The notes below the pieces were generated by a model. That model did no database searches and had not been told where the DNA came from. It worked only from the letters and a program-made list of their open reading frames with translations. A stretch of 9,967 nucleotides of DNA from Candidatus Neomicrothrix sp. UBA7884 (GTDB lineage Bacteria; Actinomycetota; Acidimicrobiia; Acidimicrobiales; MedAcidi-G1): positions 1-9,967 of the forward strand of contig DLRQ01000035.1 of the NCBI GenBank assembly GCA_002501135.1, in the 5' to 3' direction. Positions 1 to 7,341 of the stretch are shown piece after piece. A program made the translations under genes and the position numbers. Every line of letters begins with the position of its first letter. Within the stretch, counting starts at the first letter, position 1.

Positions 1-852
1 CCCTGGGCCGAACCGAGGGCCAGTGGGGCGATTCCCGCGATCCGTCGCTTCATCCACGGACTGCTCGACGGGGGCTGGGCCTACCGGTCGGGTGATGCCG
101 TGTTTTTCGACGTGGGCCGCTCTGACGTGTTCGGATCGTTGAGCCACTTTTCCGAATCGGAGATGCTGGTGCGGGGTGCTGAGATGGGGGAGGAGACCGA
201 CGATGCACGAAGGCGCAGCCCCCTTGACACGATTCTCTGGAAGTCCTCGGCGGTTGGCGAACCGGCGTGGGATGCTCCATGGGGCCGGGGGCGCCCCGGC
301 TGGCATGTCGAGTGCGCTGCGATGGCTGTCAGCCACCTCGGCCCGACAGTTGACCTGCATGGTGGAGGCAGCGATCTTGTGCATCCCCACCACGAGTGTT
401 CGGCTGCGATGGCATCGGCTGCAACCGGCGAACCTCTGTCACGGCACTGGATGCACCAGGCCATGGTTCGCAACCAGGGGACCAAGATGTCCAAGTCGCT
501 GGGCAACCTGGTGTTCGTGTCCGATCTTCTGGCCGGAGCGGAACCGATGGCTGTGCGCCTGTGCCTTCTCGCAAACCACTACCGCACCTCGTGGGACTGG
601 GACCCGGACCTGTTGTCGGTGGCAACTGAGAGGCTTGACCGGTGGAGGTCCGCCTCCGACGGTGATAGTGCGCATGTGGTGGGGGCTGTGCGGGACGCCC
701 TCGACTCAGACCTTGATGTTCCGGCGGCCGTGGCAGCAGTCGATGAAGCGGTAGCCGAAGGCCGGGGGGTGGCGAAGGCGGCCCGACTGCTCGGGGTGGA
801 TCTCGCCGATCGGGACCTGAATGCGTCACGTCGGGGCGGCAGGAATCGCTAG
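1..852 (+). CDS. mshC: Mycothiol ligase MshC, 5'-truncated by window edge
   Basis: L-cysteine:1D-myo-inositol 2-amino-2-deoxy-alpha-D-glucopyranoside ligase, a cytoplasmic enzyme that activates cysteine with ATP and joins it to GlcN-Ins in mycothiol synthesis. The frame is open from base 1 and reads ASGAIPAIRRFIHGLLDGGW before the first internal start-like GTG at 100, so the true N-terminus (about 130-150 residues, including the HIGH region) lies outside. Visible features are GWHVEC (Trp codon 301, Cys codon 313), GGGSD, PHHE (His codon 388) and KMSKS (484-498). The Trp-to-Cys spacing of 4 and Cys-to-His spacing of 25 match Trp227, Cys231 and His256 of mycobacterial MshC. The later HYRTSWDWD resembles the WEW segment of MshC rather than the HYRSPL segment of cysteinyl-tRNA synthetase, and the C-terminus is short, without a long anticodon-binding domain. 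The main alternative is CysS itself. The gene ends 12 bp before thrS, probably in one operon. Confidence 0.88.
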   Translation, partial: PWAEPRASGAIPAIRRFIHGLLDGGWAYRSGDAVFFDVGRSDVFGSLSHFSESEMLVRGAEMGEETDDARRRSPLDTILWKSSAVGEPAWDAPWGRGRPGWHVECAAMAVSHLGPTVDLHGGGSDLVHPHHECSAAMASAATGEPLSRHWMHQAMVRNQGTKMSKSLGNLVFVSDLLAGAEPMAVRLCLLANHYRTSWDWDPDLLSVATERLDRWRSASDGDSAHVVGAVRDALDSDLDVPAAVAAVDEAVAEGRGVAKAARLLGVDLADRDLNASRRGGRNR

Positions 853-864
853 CCTCTGACCGAC

Positions 865-2832
865 ATGGCTGACATCACCCTCTCGCTTCCCGACGGCTCA
901 CAGCGCACCCTTCCTGATGGTGCCACCGGAGCCGACCTGGCCCTCGACATCGGGCCGGGCCTTGCCAAGGCTGCCCTTGTCACGACCGTCGACGGCACCG
1001 AGAGGGACCTGGCTGTACCCCTCCCAGATGGCGCCACGGTCTCGATTGTCACAGCCGACAGCGACGCGGGCCTGTACACGATCCGTCATTCGACCGCACA
1101 TGTCCTCGCCCAGGCCGTGCTCAATCTCTGGCCAGGCGCCACCTACGCGATCGGGCCTCCGATTGACCACGGCTTCTACTACGACTTCCTCCTACCCGAG
1201 GGTGCCACGTTCAGCCCTGAGGACCTTGAGGCGATTGACTCCCGGATGCGTGAGATCATCGCCCTCGATCAGCTGTTCGAGCGTTACGAAACTGATGCTG
1301 CCGGTGCCATGGAGTTGTTCGAGGGGCATCCCTACAAGCGCGAGATCATTGAAAAGGTCAGCGACGGTGATGGCGGAGCCGAGTTGAGCGGTGAGGCCGG
1401 TGACTCAGGGGTGGTGAGCTACTACCGCAACGGCGACGGCTTCGTTGACCTGTGCATGGGACCACACGTTCCCTCAACTGGCCGGCTCGGCCACTTTGCC
1501 CTCCAGAAGGTGGCCGGTGCCTACTGGCGTGGCGACGAGAGCCAGCCGATGCTCCAGCGGATCTACGGAACGGCATGGGCATCAAAGAAGGACCTGGCGG
1601 GCCACCTCCACCGCCTGGTCGAGGCCGAGAAGCGCGACCACCGGAGGCTCGCGGTCGAGTTGGACTTGGTCTCGTGGCCCGAGTCGCTCGGCCCCGGTCT
1701 GGCCGTGTGGCATCCCAGAGGGGCCCTGGTTCGCAAGCTCATCGAGGACTACAGCCGCGAGAGGCATGAGGCCGGCGGGTACGACTTCGTGTTCAGCCCC
1801 CATATAGCCAAGTCGATCCTCTGGGAGACCAGCGGACACCTCGACTTCTACGCCGACGGCATGTATCCGCCGATGGAGATGGACGGGGCAACCTACTACC
1901 CGAAGCCCATGAACTGCCCGTTCCACGTCACCGTGTTCGACAGCAGCCAGCGCAGTTACCGGGACCTCCCCCTTCGCTACTTCGAGTTGGGTGCGGTGTA
2001 CCGCTACGAGTTGTCGGGTGCAATCCACGGCCTGATGCGGAGCCGCGGCTTCACCCAGGACGATGCGCACATCTTCTGTACGCGCGAACAGGTTCCTGCC
2101 GAGTTGGCATCGCTGCTGGAGTTCACCCTGTCGGTACTGAGGGCGTTCGGGTTCGATGACTTCCAGGCCAAGCTCTCCACCCGCCCCGAGGGCAAAGCTG
2201 TCGGCGAGGACGATCTCTGGGACATGGCGACAGATGGTCTCAGGAGTGCTCTGGGGACGGCCGGGCTCCCGTACGTGGTTGATGAGGGTGGAGGTGCGTT
2301 CTACGGGCCCAAGATCGACGTCGACGTGACAGATGCCATCGGTCGACCGTGGCAGTTGTCGACCATCCAGCTGGACTTCAACCTGCCTGAGCGCTTCGGC
2401 CTCGAGTACGTCGGGTCCGATGGGGAGCGACACCGGCCGGTGATGATCCACCGTGCTCTGATGGGTTCAATCGAGCGGTTCTTCGGTGTGCTGCTGGAGC
2501 ACTTCGCCGGTGCGTTTCCGGCATGGTTGGCGCCGGAGCAGGTGAGGATCCTTCCCGTGGCTGCCGAGCACCACGAGTACGCCGAGTCGATTCGGTCCAG
2601 CCTGGGTGACCGGGGCTTTCGCTCAACGGTGGTTCCGGCTGATGAACCCCTCGGGAAGAGGGTGCGGGCCGGCAAGGTCTCGAAGGTTCCCCACATCCTC
2701 GTGGTCGGCGATGACGATGTGGAGGGTACGACGGTGGGGGAGAACGCAAGGGGTGCCGACTCACCCGAACGTGATCTGCCACTTGATGCGTTTGTTGAGC
2801 GCCTGGCCGACGAGGTGGCCTCCCGGGTATGA
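865..2832 (+). CDS. thrS: Threonine--tRNA ligase
   Basis: Class II aminoacyl-tRNA synthetase that charges tRNA(Thr), 655 residues, close to the usual 640. Order of domains: TGS domain (about 1-62); editing domain with HSTAH (His75, His79), Cys197 and His201 (CMGPH), which removes mischarged serine; catalytic core from about 270; C-terminal anticodon-binding domain from about 557. In the core, motif 2 carries Arg380 (VYRYE) followed by MRSRGFTQDDAHIF, and motif 3 is near HRALMGSIERFF. The zinc ligands are Cys351 (MNCPFH), His402 and His529; their spacings (51 and 127) nearly match E. coli Cys334, His385 and His511. All editing and catalytic residues appear present. ATG at 865 puts the TGS domain at the N-terminus; a ribosome-binding site is weak, the best candidate being AGGA within mshC. 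The stop overlaps the start of the HIT gene (ATGA), suggesting coupled translation. Confidence 0.98.
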   Translation: MADITLSLPDGSQRTLPDGATGADLALDIGPGLAKAALVTTVDGTERDLAVPLPDGATVSIVTADSDAGLYTIRHSTAHVLAQAVLNLWPGATYAIGPPIDHGFYYDFLLPEGATFSPEDLEAIDSRMREIIALDQLFERYETDAAGAMELFEGHPYKREIIEKVSDGDGGAELSGEAGDSGVVSYYRNGDGFVDLCMGPHVPSTGRLGHFALQKVAGAYWRGDESQPMLQRIYGTAWASKKDLAGHLHRLVEAEKRDHRRLAVELDLVSWPESLGPGLAVWHPRGALVRKLIEDYSRERHEAGGYDFVFSPHIAKSILWETSGHLDFYADGMYPPMEMDGATYYPKPMNCPFHVTVFDSSQRSYRDLPLRYFELGAVYRYELSGAIHGLMRSRGFTQDDAHIFCTREQVPAELASLLEFTLSVLRAFGFDDFQAKLSTRPEGKAVGEDDLWDMATDGLRSALGTAGLPYVVDEGGGAFYGPKIDVDVTDAIGRPWQLSTIQLDFNLPERFGLEYVGSDGERHRPVMIHRALMGSIERFFGVLLEHFAGAFPAWLAPEQVRILPVAAEHHEYAESIRSSLGDRGFRSTVVPADEPLGKRVRAGKVSKVPHILVVGDDDVEGTTVGENARGADSPERDLPLDAFVERLADEVASRV

Positions 2833-3353
2833 GCGGTCTCGAGAACCTCTGGGCCGGCTGGCGCCTGTCCTATGTCGAGGGGTTGTCCGATGCGGATGCA
2901 ACAGGGTCGGTTTCGGGTCAGGGTGGGCTGTCGCTCTTCGAATCAATTGAACAGGCCGAGGCTCCAGACGACGAGTCGTTCATCGTGCATCGTGGCCCCA
3001 CCTGTTTCGTGCTCATGAACGCCTACCCGTACTCAAGTGGCCACATGTTGGTGCTTCCCAGAAGGGCCGCAGCGACCCTCGAGGACCTGACCCAGGAGGA
3101 GTACGGCGAACTCTGGGCCACTGTGCGGACAGCGGTGGCAGCGCTCAAGGCAGCCCTCTCGCCGCAGGGCGTGAACGTGGGCCTGAACCTGGGTAGGGCC
3201 GCGGGTGCGGGAATCGAGGGGCACGTGCACGTGCACGTCGTCCCCCGATGGTCCGGTGACACCAACTTCACAACGACGACCGCCGGGATCAGGGTGCTTC
3301 CCGAGGCACTCGGCGAGACCTGGCGTCGCCTCCGGAGCGTGTGGCCTGGCTGA
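2829..3353 (+). CDS. HIT-family protein, AP4A phosphorylase-like
   Basis: 174-residue histidine-triad protein, a nucleotide-binding hydrolase or transferase. The triad is HVHVHVV (His132, His134, His136) followed by PRW; Asn120 in GLNLG and Asn64 in the NAYPYSSGHM segment fit the nucleotide-binding site. The N-terminus (LWAGWRLSYVEG) and the PRWSGDTNF tail closely resemble the thrS-linked mycobacterial protein Rv2613c, described as a diadenosine tetraphosphate phosphorylase. Like that protein, it lacks the zinc-binding CxxC found near the N-terminus of many other HIT proteins. Diadenosine tetraphosphate is a by-product of aminoacyl-tRNA synthetases, so co-translation with thrS through the ATGA overlap is functionally sensible; this link is inference. 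The exact substrate cannot be settled from sequence, and a general HIT nucleotide hydrolase is the alternative. In many actinobacteria pgsA follows this gene; here mscR does. Confidence 0.93.
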   Translation: MSGLENLWAGWRLSYVEGLSDADATGSVSGQGGLSLFESIEQAEAPDDESFIVHRGPTCFVLMNAYPYSSGHMLVLPRRAAATLEDLTQEEYGELWATVRTAVAALKAALSPQGVNVGLNLGRAAGAGIEGHVHVHVVPRWSGDTNFTTTTAGIRVLPEALGETWRRLRSVWPG

Positions 3354-3417
3354 TTGGCCGTGCGCTGGTTTGGCCGGTGTTAGCGTCCCGGCGTTCGTAC
3401 AGATCGGAGAACAGCCA

Positions 3418-4500
3418 ATGCCACACAGTGTCAGGGCGGTCATTGCCCGTGCGAAGGGTGAGCCCGTTTCGATAGAGACGATCGAGGTGCCCGATCCGGG
3501 ACCCGGTGAGGTGCTTGTCGGCATCCAGGCATGCGGGGTCTGCCACACTGACCTCCACTACCGGGAAGGCGCAATCAACGACGAATTCCCGTTTCTTCTC
3601 GGTCACGAGGCCGCCGGCATTGTCGAAGAGGTAGGTGAGGGTGTCACCAATGTGGCTCCGGGCGACTTCGTGATCCTGAACTGGCGCGCCGTCTGTGGCC
3701 AGTGTCGCTCGTGTCGGCGTGGCAGGCCTTGGAACTGCTTCGAGACCCACAATGCCACCCAGAAGATGACCCTCAACGGCCAACCACTGTCGCCGGCACT
3801 GGGCATAGGCGCCTTCGCCGAGAAGACACTGGTTGCTGCCGGGCAGGCCACAAAGGTTGATCCTGCTGCCAGGCCCGAGGCTGCGGGCCTCATCGGGTGC
3901 GGTGTCATGGCCGGTCTGGGTGCGGCGATGAACACAGGTCAGGTGGGTCGTGGCGACTCGGTGGCGGTGTTCGGCTGCGGCGGAGTAGGCAATGCCGCCA
4001 TCGAGGGATCGCGCCTCGCTGGCGCACACACGATTATTGCTGTGGACATTGATCCCCGGAAGTTGGAATTGGCAAGGGAGTTCGGTGCAACCCACGCCGT
4101 TGACTCCTCACAGGAGGACCCGGTCGAGGCCATCCGGGCGATGACCGGCGGCAACGGGGTGGATGTGGCGATCGAGGCAATCGGCCTGCCGTCCACCTAC
4201 GAACAGGCCTTCTATTCGCGTGATCTGGCGGGCACTGTGGTGCTCGTGGGGGTTCCCAATCCGGAAGCCAAGGTCGAACTTCCGATGATCGAGGTCTTCG
4301 GCCGCGGTGGGACGCTCAAGTCCTCCTGGTACGGCGACTGCCTGCCAAGTCGCGATTTCCCGATGCTCATAGACCTCTACCTTCAGGGGCGTCTCGACCT
4401 TGACCGGTTCGTCTCCGAGACCATCAACCTCGATGAGGTGGAGGATGCCTTTGAGAAGATGGAGCGCGGCGAGGTGCTGCGGTCCGTGGTCGTGTTGTGA
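3418..4500 (+). CDS. mscR: S-(hydroxymethyl)mycothiol dehydrogenase
   Basis: 360-residue zinc-dependent medium-chain alcohol dehydrogenase. MscR (EC 1.1.1.306) oxidises the formaldehyde-mycothiol adduct to S-formylmycothiol with NAD+ and can reduce S-nitrosomycothiol. Catalytic zinc ligands are Cys42 (GVCHTD), His63/Glu64 (GHEAAG) and Cys161 (GCGVMAG). The structural zinc site is Cys93, Cys96, Cys99 and Cys107. The Rossmann motif GCGGVG lies at 186-191, with Asp210 at the end of the second strand indicating NAD rather than NADP. Long stretches (YREGAINDEFPFLLGHEAAG, NWRAVCGQCRSCRRGRP, LKSSWYGDCLP, LYLQGRL) are typical of the mycothiol-dependent formaldehyde dehydrogenase subfamily rather than generic ADHs. 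ATG at 3418 is chosen because the family begins here (MPHSVRAVIA) and GGAGA at 3406-3410 is well placed; longer frames upstream run into the HIT gene. The 64-bp gap may hold its own promoter, and the stop overlaps the next gene. Confidence 0.94.
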   Translation: MPHSVRAVIARAKGEPVSIETIEVPDPGPGEVLVGIQACGVCHTDLHYREGAINDEFPFLLGHEAAGIVEEVGEGVTNVAPGDFVILNWRAVCGQCRSCRRGRPWNCFETHNATQKMTLNGQPLSPALGIGAFAEKTLVAAGQATKVDPAARPEAAGLIGCGVMAGLGAAMNTGQVGRGDSVAVFGCGGVGNAAIEGSRLAGAHTIIAVDIDPRKLELAREFGATHAVDSSQEDPVEAIRAMTGGNGVDVAIEAIGLPSTYEQAFYSRDLAGTVVLVGVPNPEAKVELPMIEVFGRGGTLKSSWYGDCLPSRDFPMLIDLYLQGRLDLDRFVSETINLDEVEDAFEKMERGEVLRSVVVL

Positions 4501-5108
4501 CCCTTCGAATCGACCACGTCGTGACCAACGGCGTGTTCTCGTTGGACGGTGAGGACTTCGACGTGGATAACAACATCTGGATCATCGGAGATGAACGGGA
4601 TGTGGTCGTGGTCGACGCGGCCCATGACCACCGTCCGATTCTTGAGGCCGTAGCCGGCAGGAATGTGCTGGGGGTGCTCTGCACCCACGGTCACAACGAT
4701 CACATCAACGCCGCAGCGCAGCTGGCCGAGGACGCCGATGCTCCAATCTGGCTACACCCTGATGACTCGATGTTGTGGGACGTCGTCTATCCGGACAGGC
4801 GCGTCGACGACCAGCTCAGGGACGGGGCGTCCATATCGGTGGGGGGAGAGGACCTCTCGATTCTGCACACACCGGGACACTCTCCGGGTGGGTGCTGTGT
4901 CTATTCGCCGACACTGGGGACTGTATTCTCGGGCGACACCCTCTTCAACGGTGGTCCGGGCGCGACGGGTCGCTCGTTTTCGAGCTACGACCTGCTTGTC
5001 GAGAGCATCCATGCCCGGTTGCTCGTCCTGCCCGAAGCGACGGTGGTTCACACAGGCCACGGGGATTCGACGACTATCGGGGACGAGGCGCGCAACCTCG
5101 ACGGCTAG
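4497..5108 (+). CDS. MBL-fold hydrolase coupled to mscR
   Basis: 203-residue glyoxalase II-type metallo-beta-lactamase-fold protein with a complete two-metal site: THGHNDH (His64, His66, Asp68, His69), His128 in TPGHSPGG, Asp147 in SGDTLF and His188 in HTGHGD. It starts with GTG at 4497, overlapping the mscR stop as GTGA, so translation is probably coupled. Known family: a similar hydrolase sits next to the mycothiol-dependent formaldehyde dehydrogenase in mycobacteria (Rv2260 beside mscR) and corynebacteria. Inference: it may cleave S-formylmycothiol, the MscR product, to formate and free mycothiol, replacing the esterase used in the glutathione pathway. No signal peptide or membrane segment is seen, so it should be cytoplasmic. 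A broader acyl-thioester hydrolase role is the alternative; the metal-dependent hydrolase assignment is firm, the substrate is not. Confidence 0.92.
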   Translation: MTLRIDHVVTNGVFSLDGEDFDVDNNIWIIGDERDVVVVDAAHDHRPILEAVAGRNVLGVLCTHGHNDHINAAAQLAEDADAPIWLHPDDSMLWDVVYPDRRVDDQLRDGASISVGGEDLSILHTPGHSPGGCCVYSPTLGTVFSGDTLFNGGPGATGRSFSSYDLLVESIHARLLVLPEATVVHTGHGDSTTIGDEARNLDG

Positions 5109-5125
5109 CTGGTGGTGGGGTGTCC

Positions 5126-5146
5126 GGCAGGTGGGTTCCCGCCGCC
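5126..5146. terminator. Hairpin between convergent genes (possible terminator)
   Basis: In the 43 bp between the MBL hydrolase stop and the converging TrpB2 stop, GGC-A-GGTGG, loop GTTC, CCGCC-GCC can fold with one bulged A and one G-U pair. There is no T-run on either side, so it is only a candidate bidirectional, U-less terminator; many high-G+C actinobacterial terminators look like this. Confidence 0.3.
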
Positions 5147-5151
5147 ATGTG

Positions 5152-6516
5152 TCAGCCCAGGACCGGGACCTGTTCCATTGCTGCTGAGATCTTCTCCTCG
5201 GGGTAGTCGTAGTCGACCAGCTGGTCGGCCAGGTACTGCTCGTAGGAGGCCAGGTCCAGGTGCCCGTGGCCACAGAGTGCAGTCAAGATGACCTTCTCCT
5301 CGCCACTCTCCTTGCAGCGCAGGGCCTCGCGGATAGCTGCTGCAATGGCGTGGGTGGGCTCCGGTGCGGGCACGATTCCCTCGCTCCTGGCGAACTGGAT
5401 GGCCGCAGCGAAGCACTCGGTCTGGTGGATCGACTCGGCCTCGACCAGGCCAAGTTCGTAGATGTGGCTGACCAGTGGCGCCATACCGTGGTAGCGCAGG
5501 CCACCTGCGTGGATCGGGTCCGGTACGAAACTGTGGCCGAGGGTGTGCATCTTCACGAGCGGGGTCAGCTGCCCAGTGTCTCCGAAGTCGTAGCGGTACT
5601 CGCCACGGGTCAGAGATGGGCATGAGGCGGGTTCAACGCAACGGATAGTCGGGTTCATACGGCCAGCCAACTTTTCGCGAAGGAACGGGAATGAGAGGCC
5701 TCCGAAGTTGGAACCTCCTCCCGTGCAGCCGACCAGGATGTCGGGGGTTTCCTCGACCTTGGCCAACTGGAGTAGGGCCTCTTCGCCGATGATCGTCTGA
5801 TGCAGAAGTACGTGGTTCAAGACGCTGCCGAGTGCGTAGCGGGTGTCCGGGTCGGGACCAGCCTGCTCCACGGCTTCGGAGATGGCGATGCCGAGGCTGC
5901 CGGGGCTGTTGGGATCGGCAGCCAGAACCGCACGGCCAGCTGCAGTCATATCCGAGGGGCTGGGGTGCACGTTCGCCCCCCAGATCTCCATCATCGTCTT
6001 GCGGTATGGCTTTTGGTCATAGGAGGCCCGGACCTGCCAGACCTCGCAGTCGAGCCCGTACTGGGCTGTGGCGAAGGCGAGGGCGGATCCCCACTGGCCG
6101 GCACCGGTTTCGGTGGTGAGGCGCTTCACGCCTTCCTGGGCGTTGTAGAAGGCCTGAGGCACCGCCGTGTTCGGCTTGTGGGAACCTGCCGGGCTGACAC
6201 CTTCGTACTTGAGGAAGATCTTGGCGGGTGTGTCGAGGGCCTTTTCGAGGCGCCTGGCCCGGAGCAGGGGTGTGGGGCGCCACAGCTTGTAGATGTCGAG
6301 GACCTCACCCGGGATGTCGATGTAAGAGTCCGTCGAGACCTCCTGCATGATCAGGGCCATCGGGAACAGGGGGGCCAGGTCGTCTGGCCCGATCGGCTCG
6401 TGTGTGCCCGGGTGGAGCGGTGGTGGAGGAGGCTCAGGCAGGTCGGGGATAACGTTGTACCACTGCGTTGGCATCTCTGATTCGTCCAGCAGTACCTTTG
6501 AGTAGTCGTCAGCCAT
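5152..6516 (-). CDS. TrpB2-type tryptophan synthase beta-like PLP enzyme
   Basis: 454-residue PLP-dependent enzyme of the TrpB2 (TrpB-like) family, which lacks a paired alpha subunit. The Schiff-base lysine is Lys114 in GSHKPNTA, the catalytic glutamate is likely Glu136 in TETGAGQWG, and the phosphate-binding glycine loop is GGGSN at 266-270. The long proline-rich N-terminal extension (about residues 25-45) and the MQEVSTD and LWRPTPLLRA segments are characteristic of TrpB2 and absent from TrpB1. Family knowledge: TrpB2 proteins can make tryptophan from indole and serine, but their main role in organisms that also have trpBA is unclear. ATG at 6516 is preferred over an in-frame start at 6567 because family homology begins near MADDYSKVLLDE and a purine-rich AAGGGGA lies about 12 nt upstream. 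No trpA or other trp gene is adjacent. The methyltransferase upstream is co-oriented, separated by 100 bp. Confidence 0.93.
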   Translation of the reverse strand: MADDYSKVLLDESEMPTQWYNVIPDLPEPPPPPLHPGTHEPIGPDDLAPLFPMALIMQEVSTDSYIDIPGEVLDIYKLWRPTPLLRARRLEKALDTPAKIFLKYEGVSPAGSHKPNTAVPQAFYNAQEGVKRLTTETGAGQWGSALAFATAQYGLDCEVWQVRASYDQKPYRKTMMEIWGANVHPSPSDMTAAGRAVLAADPNSPGSLGIAISEAVEQAGPDPDTRYALGSVLNHVLLHQTIIGEEALLQLAKVEETPDILVGCTGGGSNFGGLSFPFLREKLAGRMNPTIRCVEPASCPSLTRGEYRYDFGDTGQLTPLVKMHTLGHSFVPDPIHAGGLRYHGMAPLVSHIYELGLVEAESIHQTECFAAAIQFARSEGIVPAPEPTHAIAAAIREALRCKESGEEKVILTALCGHGHLDLASYEQYLADQLVDYDYPEEKISAAMEQVPVLG

Positions 6517-6544
6517 TTTTCCCGGTCCCCTTTGAGGTAGTTGT

Positions 6545-6562
6545 CTTCCGCTTATGGAAGCG
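6545..6562. repeat. Two overlapping short inverted repeats upstream of TrpB2 gene
   Basis: CTTCC/GGAAG (6545-6549 and 6556-6560, 6-nt loop) and CGCTT/AAGCG (6549-6553 and 6558-6562, 4-nt loop) share bases, so only one can form at a time in RNA. They lie about 30-45 nt upstream of the TrpB2 start, in the 100-bp gap after the methyltransferase gene. An operator or leader structure is possible; the arms are short enough to arise by chance. Confidence 0.3.
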
Positions 6563-6616
6563 ACCATCTAAGCAGGTGGGAACGTCCCGGGCTAGCAGAC
6601 AGCGTGTGCAGCGCTT

Positions 6617-7261
6617 CTAGCAGCGGCGCAGGACACACCATGAACCGGCTCCGGCCCTGGAGGAGATCCCTTTCCAGGAGCCCGTCGCCGTAGATGACAT
6701 TGCGTTCTCCACGTCCTCGGCGGACAGGTGGATTGGTGTGCCCTCCGCACGACTGCTGACCCAGACGATCGCCCCTTCGGGGGAAAGGCAACGCTCCACC
6801 TCGGTCGGGAACAGCAGCATGTTCACCAGAACCACCACGTCGACGACACCATCTGGAAATGGCAGCCTCGAGGCATCAGCGTTTACCAGCGGGGCCTCGG
6901 AGGTGACGGCGTTGGTGAGCATTTCCCGAGACAGATCCATGGCCACGACCAGGTTGAAGCGGGTGCACAGTTCCCGTGTGAAGAGGCAGGTTCCCGCGCC
7001 GGCTTCAAGAGTGGTCTGGCCCGCGACGGAGCCACGGTCGAGGGCATCAGCGAGAGGAAGCGCCCGCTCAGGGGTGTCGCGGCCTTCAGTCCACCCGGGT
7101 GCAAGCCCGTCGAAGAGGTCTCTTGCCGACTGCGAGCGATCAGCGTTCCAGCCAGCGTCAAACGCCACCGACCGGGTCACCTCCCTCATCGGATGGGTCG
7201 GCCCCGAGTAGAGGTCTGATGCGGCTACTGGTTGAACCGGGTCGAGGTACCAGATCGGCAT
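6617..7261 (-). CDS. Class I SAM-dependent methyltransferase
   Basis: 214-residue protein with the standard Rossmann-type methyltransferase order: motif I LEAGAGTC (Glu86, Gly88, Gly90) for SAM binding, an acidic residue in VVAMDLS (Asp109) for the ribose hydroxyls, NADASRLPF (Asp129) near the adenine, then DVVVLVNMLLF and a C-terminal strand region EGAIVWVSS. The N-terminal segment (residues 15-55, with RSVAFDAGWN and LFDGLAPGW) resembles a family of uncharacterised actinobacterial methyltransferases. The substrate cannot be told. I chose ATG at 7261 because homology-like sequence begins just after it; an in-frame start at 7348 would overlap the divergent patatin gene and add a low-complexity Pro/Ser/Cys stretch. 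No clear ribosome-binding site precedes 7261, so a leaderless message is possible. It may be co-transcribed with the TrpB2 gene downstream. Confidence 0.82.
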   Translation of the reverse strand: MPIWYLDPVQPVAASDLYSGPTHPMREVTRSVAFDAGWNADRSQSARDLFDGLAPGWTEGRDTPERALPLADALDRGSVAGQTTLEAGAGTCLFTRELCTRFNLVVAMDLSREMLTNAVTSEAPLVNADASRLPFPDGVVDVVVLVNMLLFPTEVERCLSPEGAIVWVSSRAEGTPIHLSAEDVENAMSSTATGSWKGISSRAGAGSWCVLRRC

Positions 7262-7341
7262 CGATGGGACGCTACCGGCTGTAGAGCACGGGGGCGGAGG
7301 GCAGGAACCCGGCGGGCATCCGAACGTGGGAGAATCAGGCA

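Noticed and set aside
1582..2451. 289-codon - strand frame inside thrS
   Set aside because: It lies entirely opposite the catalytic core of threonyl-tRNA synthetase and has no recognisable motif.
3221..3240. Repeated GTGCAC palindromes in the HIT gene
   Set aside because: They are simply the codons of the His-Val-His-Val-His triad, not a regulatory site.
3205..3417. Upstream in-frame extension of mscR
   Set aside because: It overlaps the HIT coding region; family homology and a good ribosome-binding site place the start at 3418.
3289..4095. 268-codon - strand frame opposite HIT and mscR
   Set aside because: Shadow frame in high-G+C DNA; it crosses two well-supported + strand genes.
5800..6480. 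226-codon + strand frame opposite the TrpB2 gene
   Set aside because: Antisense to a gene with an intact PLP lysine and glycine loop; no independent evidence of coding.
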